A stretch of DNA of 7,309 bases from Candidatus Dojkabacteria bacterium UBA2222 (GTDB taxonomy: Bacteria > Patescibacteriota > Dojkabacteria > SC72), in NCBI GenBank assembly GCA_002328465.1, contig DCUE01000060.1, forward strand, positions 1-7,309, written 5' to 3'. Below, piece after piece: positions 1-6,697 of the stretch. A program made the translations under genes and the position numbers. The notes under the pieces were generated by a model. It saw nothing but the letters and a program-made list of their open reading frames with translations, did no database searches and had not been told where the DNA came from. Position 1 is the stretch's first letter; every line of letters begins with the position of its first letter.

Positions 1-2505
1 GGTTGTACAGCATTGATTATTGGAGGAGTATATCTTAAGAATCTTCAGAACTCACTTCCTTCACCAGATGAATTAGTAGAGAGGACCTCCGATCAAAGCA
101 CAAAGATTTATGACAGAAATGGTCTCTTACTTTATACGGTCTATGGGAATCAAAACAGAGAGTTTGTTTCCATAGATAATATTCCAGAACATACAAAATG
201 GGCACTTCTTGCTGCAGAGGATATTGAATTTTACCAACACAAGGGAGTTGATTATGCTGGGATAGTGATGGCTGTTGTACAGAATATCCGAAAGGGAGAA
301 GTAGTTAGGGGAGCAAGTACTATCACTCAACAGTTGGTTAAAAACACAATCCTTTACGATGTTTTAGGGGAACAAGCGTATGAACAGAAGTACTCAAGAA
401 AGATTAAAGAGATTCTAATTACTATGCAGGTTGAACAAACTTTTACGAAAGACCAAATATTACAGTTATATATGAATGAGATACCACTAGGTGGTGTGAA
501 TTATGGATTCCAAGCTGCTGCAAAGGCTTACTTTGGAAAAAATGTAAAAGATTTAACACTTGCAGAGAGTGCGCTAATTTCTGGCTTAATTCAAAGCCCA
601 GGAGTATATTCTCCTTTGTTTGGAAGTAATCCAGAATTAGCGAAGGTAAGACAGAACTGGGTCTTAGATCAGATGTTAAAGCACAAGAACTTAACCGGAG
701 TTACCGAAGAAGAGATAGAACAAGCTAAGGCAGAAGAGTTGGTATATATAACTACTAGGATTGATATTAAAGCCCCCCACTTTGTATTCTATGTTAAACA
801 GCTTCTTGAGGCAGAGTTCGGAGTAGATAGAGTAGAAAGAGGTGGGCTAAAAGTTACAACCTCACTAGACTATTCAATTCAGGAGATTGCAGAAGACGAG
901 GTTGTTAAGGGTATAACGAAAAACGGATTGCCTAAGAAGGTGAACAATGGAGCAGCTGTTGTAATGAACCCTAATACGGGAGAGATTCTTGCAATGGTTG
1001 GTTCTGTTGACTATTGGAATATTGAGAATCCAAAAGTTGATGGAAATGTTAATATAACGACAAGTAATAGACAGGTTGGTTCTTCTGCTAAACCGTATGT
1101 ATATCTAGCGGCATTTGCAAGAGGGTTTACACCAGGAACTTTAGCTCCAGATATTAAGATGAGTTTTGGGAAGTATGCCCCAAATAACTGGGATATGCAA
1201 TTTGAGGGTATAGGAACTGCAAGGAGAAATCTAGGTAGATCAAGAAATCTTTCTGCTGTGTATACACTACAAATGACTGGAATAGATACATTCTTACAGT
1301 TGACGGAAAAACTTGGTATTACTACATTAAAGAACAAAGCTGATTATGGATTATCTTTAGCATTAGGTGCTGGGGAAATGAAGATGTTAGAACATACTGC
1401 GGCATTCGGAGTATTTGCTAACGAGGGAGTTAAGAATGACACTGTTGCAATACTGAAGGTTGAAGATTCTAAGGGGAACGTGCTAAAGGAGGCACTATTT
1501 GAAGAGGGTAAACGTGTCGTAGATGAAAAAGAGATATATCTTCTCAACTATATTCTATGTGATTTAGGTGGTCATGGAGATAGAATTGGAATTGGATATT
1601 CCAGAGTGAAAGGTACAAATGTATGTTTTAAAACTGGAACTACGGATGGTCCAAAGGATTTAACCACGATGATGTATCACAAGAACTTAGTCGTAGGAGT
1701 GTGGGCAGGGAACAACGATAATACAAAGGTACCAGGTGCATACGGTTCTACAGTACCACTACCGATAGCTTACGCAATCACAAATAGATTAGCAGATAGG
1801 TATAAACCAGAACTGTTTACAAGACCAGCTGGTATTGTTTCTGCTACTGTGTGTAGAGATACCGGAGGAATGCCTGGAGAGGGAGTGGATTGTGAGAAAG
1901 AGGCAACTGTATATATTTCTGGGAGAGCTCCTCAAGTAGATAATAGGAAAGTTGTTACAGTTTGTAAGGCTAATTCTCTTATACCAAGTAATTTAAATCT
2001 TGCTCAAAAATACGGTTTGACTGAAAACAGGGTTATTATCACATTTGAAATTGAGAACAAATTACAAAGGGAGACATATAAGAAGTATATGATTGAGAAG
2101 GGAGGATATCTCTTTACGGATCCAGCAACAGCTGTTTGTCCATTACCTTTAGGGAACGATAATGCTCCGGTTATTGAATTGGTTTCTCCAACAGATGGTA
2201 GTAAATTTAAGAAGAGTGGAACAATGAATATTACTGGTAACGTAAGATATCTTGAAAGTATTGCTGAATTCTCAATGAAGATAGATGGTAATAATGTACC
2301 AGGGTCACAGCTTGTTGGAGATCAATTTAATGTTTCTCAATCATTATCATCTTTCTCATTAGGAACGCATACATTGGTAATTACAGCAAAGGATAATTAT
2401 GGTAAGACTGGATCAAAGTCTATTACTTTCACAGTTGAGGCAGATGAAGTAGTTATTTTACCAATTCAGGAAGGCACTGTAAGAGGAGTTAAAAACAAGA
2501 TTTAG
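1..2505 (+). CDS. Class A penicillin-binding protein (PBP1A-type transglycosylase/transpeptidase), 5' partial
   Basis: Bifunctional peptidoglycan synthase: it polymerises glycan strands from lipid II and cross-links stem peptides outside the cytoplasmic membrane. Numbering from the TTG at base 13, the GT51 domain spans about 45-225, with AAEDIEF (catalytic Glu69), GASTITQQLVKN, RKIKE (second Glu133) and YGFQAAAKAYFGK. The transpeptidase spans about 310-605, with S357-SA-K360 (SxxK), S410-R-N412 (SxN) and K540-T-G. A Cys-containing stretch (C614, C627, C651) resembles PBP1A C-termini. Residues about 716-810 look like an Ig-like beta domain, followed by a short tail. The frame is open to base 1 and the first residues (GCTALIIGGVYL) look like the end of a membrane anchor, so the true start is upstream and the TTG at 13 is not it. 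All catalytic motifs are intact. The stop is TAG. PBP1C is the alternative; the Cys region favours PBP1A. Confidence 0.95.
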   Translation, partial: GCTALIIGGVYLKNLQNSLPSPDELVERTSDQSTKIYDRNGLLLYTVYGNQNREFVSIDNIPEHTKWALLAAEDIEFYQHKGVDYAGIVMAVVQNIRKGEVVRGASTITQQLVKNTILYDVLGEQAYEQKYSRKIKEILITMQVEQTFTKDQILQLYMNEIPLGGVNYGFQAAAKAYFGKNVKDLTLAESALISGLIQSPGVYSPLFGSNPELAKVRQNWVLDQMLKHKNLTGVTEEEIEQAKAEELVYITTRIDIKAPHFVFYVKQLLEAEFGVDRVERGGLKVTTSLDYSIQEIAEDEVVKGITKNGLPKKVNNGAAVVMNPNTGEILAMVGSVDYWNIENPKVDGNVNITTSNRQVGSSAKPYVYLAAFARGFTPGTLAPDIKMSFGKYAPNNWDMQFEGIGTARRNLGRSRNLSAVYTLQMTGIDTFLQLTEKLGITTLKNKADYGLSLALGAGEMKMLEHTAAFGVFANEGVKNDTVAILKVEDSKGNVLKEALFEEGKRVVDEKEIYLLNYILCDLGGHGDRIGIGYSRVKGTNVCFKTGTTDGPKDLTTMMYHKNLVVGVWAGNNDNTKVPGAYGSTVPLPIAYAITNRLADRYKPELFTRPAGIVSATVCRDTGGMPGEGVDCEKEATVYISGRAPQVDNRKVVTVCKANSLIPSNLNLAQKYGLTENRVIITFEIENKLQRETYKKYMIEKGGYLFTDPATAVCPLPLGNDNAPVIELVSPTDGSKFKKSGTMNITGNVRYLESIAEFSMKIDGNNVPGSQLVGDQFNVSQSLSSFSLGTHTLVITAKDNYGKTGSKSITFTVEADEVVILPIQEGTVRGVKNKI

Positions 2506-2512
2506 AATCGAT

Positions 2513-4993
2513 TTACTTACTCAATTGCTTTACTTTCTTTTCTATTCTTTCCCTTATCTTTTCAAAATCTTTATCAGTTAGAGTTTTCTCTCTATGTTCG
2601 ATTGTTATTCTTAATGTGATGTTCTTAGTATCTCCATCTTTTTTATATATATCAATACACTCTATACAACCTACTCTATCTTTTGTGTTAATTTCTTTTT
2701 GAATAATATTTTCTAATTCGAAATATTTCATACTATCTAAAACAGTTAAGCATAAGTCTTGTGTTATGGAAGGATATCTAGATTCATGTGTATTTCCATT
2801 ATTTAATGAAACAAGTTTACCTATCTCTTCTAAGTTTATTTCAAAAGCACCAGATAAAGAGGGTAATTTAAATCTGTTTTTTACATCTATATCTAAATCC
2901 CCTATTACACCAACAATTGTCAACTTTCCCTCCTTAATATGTTTAATTAATGCAGCTTCATTTTTATTAAAAGATGGAATAATATTTGTTATCCATATTG
3001 GAAGATCTAGCTCAGAGCTATCAGAAATTAAATCATAGGTAAGAGATTCTATTCCCAATGAATTTAAAACCTTTTCAAGATATCTCTTTACTTGAAAGTA
3101 TGGACTTCCTTCTATTAGTGTATCTTTTGAAGAGAAGAGCAATGAAAGATGCCAATCCTCTTTTGGTAATTGGAAATTATCAACATACCCTATCTGATGA
3201 GGAATGTTAAACTCATATATACAGAAAGGTGATATATTCTTTTGAATATTTAGCTTACCTTTTTCTAAAGCAGAAGATAGGAGAGAAGTTCTCATAAACT
3301 CTAAGTCAGGAGATAACGAATTTTTAATATGATACGCTAAGTTAGGATCTTGTTTTGCATTTTCTATATTCTCTCTACTTGTAAAGCTATAAGTATCAAG
3401 CTCATTGCATCCAGAGTTAGATAGTATTTGTCGGATTCTGTTTTTTAATTGAATATTTGTATTTACTCTTGTGGGTCTAATATCCCTTGTTGGGAGTTTA
3501 GGAGCGATATTATCGTATCCAAATATTCTCCCAATATCTTCGAAAATATCTTCTGGAATAAAGATATCAGTTCTAAATATTGGTGGTACTACGGTTATAT
3601 ATTCTGAATCTTGGCTAGAGATTTGATATTCAATATCTGTTAATATTTTGAGTATCTCTTCCTTTCCAAGGTTTGTTCCCAGATGAGTATTTATTCTGTT
3701 TATAGAGAGAGTAATTCCTTTTTGAGATTGAGGCTCATTATATATATCTACAATGTTACTAGCACACTCTCCCTCTGCTAGTTCCTTTATCAGTTCAACT
3801 GCCTTGAGTAATATTGGTAAGCATAGATGGGGATGTTGACCTTTTGTATATCTTGTTACCGCATCAGTAAATATGCCTAATTCCATAGAGGTTTTTCTAA
3901 TACTGAATTTGTTGAAATTAGCACTTTCTATTATTACCCTTTTTGTATTCTCATCTATCTCTGTATCGATTCCCCCTATTACACCAGCTATTGCTATTGG
4001 ATTAGTAGAATCTGCAATAACTAGATTGTTATTACTTAACTCAACTATGTTTCCATCTAAGGTATGGATTTTTTCACCATCTTTTGCAACTCGAACTGTA
4101 ATATGTGCACTATCTTTTTTAATTGGGTCATTTGTTAGAAGCTTTTCATAATCGAAAGCGTGTAGAGGTTGTCCTGTTAAAATCGATAGATAGTTCGTTA
4201 TATCAACGACATTGTTAATAGGCTTGATCCCGGATTTGATAAGTATGGATTTTAACCATACAGGAGAATCCTTGATTGCAATGTTATCCATTGAAATACA
4301 GGTATATCTTGGACATAGATTTTGTGCTTGATTTTCGACAGTTATCGGTGAGTTAGGATTGATAATATCTATATCTACACTATCTTTCATATACCAATCA
4401 GGACTCTTAAAGGGAATCCCTTGTGCTGCAGATATCTCTCTTGATAATCCTAATATCCCAAATAGGTCTCCCCTATTTGTTAAGGCCTTGTTTTCTATAT
4501 CTACAACAGTATCATTAAGTTCAAAGTATTCAGCAAAGAGAGTCCCTACCTGTGCTTCCTGTTCTAAGACCAAGACCTTTGTATGGTTATTTCCAATATT
4601 CAATTCTTTTTCAGAGCATAGCATACCATTAGAAGTTATACCTCTCATATTTACAGCTTTAATTTTGAATGGCTCTGCAGTTCCGTATGTATATGGGACC
4701 GTATATCCGGGCTTTATATATGCTACTTTGTTCCCTACCTCTAAGCTTTTATCTCCTGCAACTACCTGAATCTCGTCATCTTCTCCAATATTGATTTTGT
4801 ACACTCCCAATTTATCCGCGTTAGGGTGTTGCTCTTTAGAGAGTATTTCTCCAATATATATCCCTTCATATATCTTAGAGAGCTCTGAATACCCCTCTAC
4901 CTCTCCAATTTTACTTGAGAGAGTAGTAAGTATCTTTTCAAGATTTAGGTTACATTCAGCGAATTGTGTAATACTTTTTAAGGGTAGTTTCAT
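2513..4993 (-). CDS. pheT: Phenylalanyl-tRNA synthetase beta subunit
   Basis: Beta chain of the (alpha-beta)2 PheRS, which charges tRNA-Phe in the cytoplasm; beta binds tRNA and edits Tyr-tRNA-Phe. The 826 residues match the usual bacterial length of about 800. Domains in order: short N-terminal region; tRNA-binding OB fold about 42-155 (HPNADKL at 56-62, GITSNGMLCSEKEL); B3/B4 editing domain about 220-405; B5 about 425-500; catalytic-like core about 510-720; C-terminal FDX-ACB anticodon-binding domain about 737-825 (SRYPSITQDL). Editing-site positions known in Thermus appear kept: R229, H278 in GQPLHAFD and E356 in IIESANF, so proofreading is probably active. ATG at 4993 gives the expected MKLPLKSI N-terminus. 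It lies 3 nt after pheS, in the same frame (TAA CAT ATG), with no Shine-Dalgarno, suggesting translational coupling. The stop is TAA. Confidence 0.97.
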   Translation of the reverse strand: MKLPLKSITQFAECNLNLEKILTTLSSKIGEVEGYSELSKIYEGIYIGEILSKEQHPNADKLGVYKINIGEDDEIQVVAGDKSLEVGNKVAYIKPGYTVPYTYGTAEPFKIKAVNMRGITSNGMLCSEKELNIGNNHTKVLVLEQEAQVGTLFAEYFELNDTVVDIENKALTNRGDLFGILGLSREISAAQGIPFKSPDWYMKDSVDIDIINPNSPITVENQAQNLCPRYTCISMDNIAIKDSPVWLKSILIKSGIKPINNVVDITNYLSILTGQPLHAFDYEKLLTNDPIKKDSAHITVRVAKDGEKIHTLDGNIVELSNNNLVIADSTNPIAIAGVIGGIDTEIDENTKRVIIESANFNKFSIRKTSMELGIFTDAVTRYTKGQHPHLCLPILLKAVELIKELAEGECASNIVDIYNEPQSQKGITLSINRINTHLGTNLGKEEILKILTDIEYQISSQDSEYITVVPPIFRTDIFIPEDIFEDIGRIFGYDNIAPKLPTRDIRPTRVNTNIQLKNRIRQILSNSGCNELDTYSFTSRENIENAKQDPNLAYHIKNSLSPDLEFMRTSLLSSALEKGKLNIQKNISPFCIYEFNIPHQIGYVDNFQLPKEDWHLSLLFSSKDTLIEGSPYFQVKRYLEKVLNSLGIESLTYDLISDSSELDLPIWITNIIPSFNKNEAALIKHIKEGKLTIVGVIGDLDIDVKNRFKLPSLSGAFEINLEEIGKLVSLNNGNTHESRYPSITQDLCLTVLDSMKYFELENIIQKEINTKDRVGCIECIDIYKKDGDTKNITLRITIEHREKTLTDKDFEKIRERIEKKVKQLSK

Positions 4994-4996
4994 ATG

Positions 4997-6025
4997 TTAA
5001 AGTTGTCTCAAGAAATTAATATCACCATCTCTTAGCTTTCTAATATCAGATATACCTCTTTTTATTGCAGTTAATCTGTCTAAGCCAACTCCCCAAGCAA
5101 AGCCAGTATATTTTTGTGGATCAATACCCCCTGCAGTTAATACATTAGGATGAATCATTCCACAACCCATTAATTCTATCCATCCACTATTCCCACAAGT
5201 AGTACATCCCACCTTATTACAGAATGGGCAACTAATTACGAACTCAACATCTGGTTCTGTGAATGGGAAGTAAGCTGGTTGCATCTTTATCTCTAAATCC
5301 TTCTCCAAGTACTGTTCAAGATACTCCTTAATTGTTGCTTGCATATGTCCCATTGATATCCCTTCGTCAACATATATCCCCTCTATTTGATAGAAAGTAT
5401 GCTCATGACTAGCATCAGTTGCCTCATTTCTAAAGCACCTACCAGGAAGCACTACCCTAATAGGGGGAGGCCCTAATCTCCTTAGTGCCCTATTTTGCAT
5501 TGTAGAGGTATGTGCTGGCAAGACGAAGCCGTCATCGGTCCAGAATGTATCATACATATCTCGAGCAGGATGACCCTTAGGAAAATTCAGACTCTCAAAC
5601 ATATGGAAATCGTCATCAATTTGCCTACTCTCTAATATATCGAAACCCATTCTTTGGAAAATATCTAACATTTTCTCTAACTCTTGCATTAGAGGATGGG
5701 AGGACCCCTTTAAATCTAGTATATGAGGCCTTTTGTCTTTTGAAGTATTAACATCAAATGGCGCAGTTGGGTCTATCTTCCTATTGCTATTTTCAATCTT
5801 GATTTTACCCTGTTCCTCATCAATTCTATCTTCAAGATATGTCTTTAATTCGTTTAAGGTTTTCCCATATTCGGATTTTTGATCTGCCTTTATATTTTTT
5901 ATATTTTTAAACATTACTGCTAGAACCCCATTCTTAGAAAGATATTTCCCCTTTATTTGTAGAATTGATAGGGAAGTAATATCTTTCTGAATATCTTCTT
6001 TTATTTTATCTAGCTCATTTAACAT
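4997..6025 (-). CDS. pheS: Phenylalanyl-tRNA synthetase alpha subunit
   Basis: Catalytic class II subunit of PheRS: activates phenylalanine with ATP and transfers it to tRNA-Phe. ATG at 6025 gives 342 residues, the usual length, beginning MLNELDKIKEDI. Residues 1-80 form the expected tRNA-binding helical coiled coil. Class II motif 2 is FRNEATDASHEHTFYQIEG (198-216). FTEPDVEF (255-262) lines the Phe pocket. GFAWGVGLDRL (308-318) is motif 3, with Arg317 and the pocket Ala310 kept. C266, C269, C274 and C277 form a CxxC-x4-CxxC cluster before GWIELMGCGMIHPN, a probable zinc knuckle found in a subset of bacterial PheS. The frame stays open upstream to the rplT stop, but that stretch encodes the terminator and is not PheS-like, so I reject longer starts. 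No clear Shine-Dalgarno is present. pheT follows after 3 nt. Confidence 0.96.
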   Translation of the reverse strand: MLNELDKIKEDIQKDITSLSILQIKGKYLSKNGVLAVMFKNIKNIKADQKSEYGKTLNELKTYLEDRIDEEQGKIKIENSNRKIDPTAPFDVNTSKDKRPHILDLKGSSHPLMQELEKMLDIFQRMGFDILESRQIDDDFHMFESLNFPKGHPARDMYDTFWTDDGFVLPAHTSTMQNRALRRLGPPPIRVVLPGRCFRNEATDASHEHTFYQIEGIYVDEGISMGHMQATIKEYLEQYLEKDLEIKMQPAYFPFTEPDVEFVISCPFCNKVGCTTCGNSGWIELMGCGMIHPNVLTAGGIDPQKYTGFAWGVGLDRLTAIKRGISDIRKLRDGDINFLRQL

Positions 6026-6051
6026 ATTTAAAGTGTATGATGTTATCTTGA

Positions 6052-6090
6052 AGTATACAATATTATATTTTAAAGAGTAAATTAATACAA
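6052..6090 (-). promoter_or_regulatory. Candidate sigma70-type promoter(s) for pheST
   Basis: Two overlapping candidates lie between the terminator and pheS on the minus strand. One has a perfect -10 TATAAT (6067-6062) with a weak -35 TTGTAT (6090-6085) at 17 bp. The other has TATACT (6057-6052) with TTTACT (6081-6076) at 18 bp. Either would give a 5' UTR of roughly 20-30 nt. The position just after an intrinsic terminator fits independent pheST transcription. AT-rich sequence yields TATAAT by chance, so this is moderate evidence only. Confidence 0.45.
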
Positions 6091-6115
6091 AAAAAAGGAC
6101 TCCTTGTAGAGTCCT
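6089..6115 (-). terminator. Intrinsic terminator between rplT and pheS
   Basis: On the minus strand a 7-bp stem, AGGACTC (6115-6109) with GAGTCCT (6102-6096), encloses a 6-nt loop (TACAAG). It is followed directly by a T tract continuing to 6089, giving eight consecutive T including the last stem base. This is the textbook rho-independent form. It would end infC-rpmI-rplT transcripts, or act as a conditional terminator for pheST, because its 5' arm has a competing partner upstream. On the plus strand the homopolymer precedes the hairpin, so it cannot serve that strand. Confidence 0.85.
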
Positions 6116-6141
6116 AATTAACAAAAGCAAATGACTCTACA
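6105..6141 (-). promoter_or_regulatory. Candidate antiterminator of a pheST attenuator
   Basis: Minus-strand TGTAGAGTC (6141-6133) is the exact reverse complement of GACTCTACA (6113-6105), giving a 9-bp stem with a 19-nt loop. The downstream arm includes most of the 5' arm and loop of the intrinsic terminator, so the two folds exclude each other. The upstream arm contains the rplT stop codon TAG (6139-6137), so a ribosome finishing rplT would mask it and favour termination. The pairing is read from the sequence; the regulatory role is inferred. Confidence 0.55.
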
Positions 6142-6475
6142 GAGATTTTACAATAAAGGAAAAAACTTCTGGGTTATTTATTGCAATATCAGACAAAACC
6201 TTTCTATTTAACTCACTATTCTTTTTCTTCAAACCAGCAATAAAATCTTTGTATTGAATACCATTCAATTTACATGCAGCATTTAATCTTGTTATCCAGA
6301 GATTCCTGAACTGAGCAGCCCTCTTTCTTCTATCGTTATATGAATATTGACCAGCGTGCATATATGCCTCATGAGCAACCTTATACAGCTTACTCTTTGT
6401 CATTCGATAGCCTTTGGTCTTGGCTATTATCTTGTTATGTCTTCTTTTTCTAACTGTTCCACCTTTTACTCTCAT
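6137..6475 (-). CDS. rplT: 50S ribosomal protein L20
   Basis: L20 binds 23S rRNA early in large-subunit assembly; in other bacteria it also represses its own operon. The 112 residues are slightly shorter than the usual 115-120, the loss being at the extreme C-terminus. Family signatures are clear: basic N-terminal arm (RVKGGTVRKRRHNKIIAKTKGYR), then YNDRRKRAAQFRNLWITRLNAA, GLKKKNSELNRKVLSDIA, and NNPEVFSFIVKSL at the end. The second Phe of that final segment sits where many L20 proteins have a small residue. ATG at 6475 lies 6 nt after the rpmI stop. An AGGT within the last rpmI codons is 9 nt upstream and could be a weak Shine-Dalgarno, so translation is probably coupled. The TAG stop lies inside the candidate antiterminator arm. 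Confidence 0.96.
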   Translation of the reverse strand: MRVKGGTVRKRRHNKIIAKTKGYRMTKSKLYKVAHEAYMHAGQYSYNDRRKRAAQFRNLWITRLNAACKLNGIQYKDFIAGLKKKNSELNRKVLSDIAINNPEVFSFIVKSL

Positions 6476-6481
6476 CTCTGT

Positions 6482-6697
6482 TTAACCTAAATTAACTATT
6501 TTTCTTTTTAATTTCTTCTCAAGTGCTTTATATACTATTCCATCATCACTCTGTCTTCTTTTAGCTCTCCTAGACTTTTTTGTCTTCAGATGACCCTGAT
6601 GACTTTGTTTGTACATCATCTTTGCTTTCCTGTTCCCCTTTGGGTTGGATAGCTTGATTCTCTTTATTGCTGTTTTGTTTGTTTTTTGACGTGACAT
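6482..6697 (-). CDS. rpmI: 50S ribosomal protein L35
   Basis: Small, very basic large-subunit protein. From ATG at 6697 it has 71 residues, against about 64-66 in most bacteria. The pattern is recognisable: QKTNKTAIKRIKLSNPKGN, then a central basic stretch with HQGHLKTKKSRRAKRR, then a Lys-rich C-terminal helix. A longer reading from GTG at 6733 adds 12 residues that do not look like L35 and lie within conserved IF3 sequence, so ATG 6697 is preferred. Purine-rich AAGAAG immediately precedes the start but is too close for a normal Shine-Dalgarno. The first 128 nt overlap infC in another frame, which is unusual. The genes either side, infC and rplT, are its standard partners. The stop is TAA. 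Confidence 0.93.
   Translation of the reverse strand: MSRQKTNKTAIKRIKLSNPKGNRKAKMMYKQSHQGHLKTKKSRRAKRRQSDDGIVYKALEKKLKRKIVNLG

Noticed and set aside
13..15. TTG as the start of the penicillin-binding protein
   Set aside because: The frame is open to base 1 and the TTG sits within what looks like the membrane anchor; the gene is cut by the window edge.
127..1547. Minus-strand open frames at 127-330, 1011-1337 and 1344-1547
   Set aside because: Antisense to the conserved GT51 and transpeptidase domains; no recognisable protein features.
2766..5000. Plus-strand open frames at 2766-3038, 3873-4151, 4359-4769 and 4791-5000
   Set aside because: All are antisense to intact pheT, have low-information composition and match no family; they are shadows.
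6026..6130. Extended PheS start at TTG 6130, adding 35 residues
   Set aside because: The extension translates the terminator hairpin and promoter region and does not resemble the PheS N-terminus; ATG 6025 gives the family start and length.
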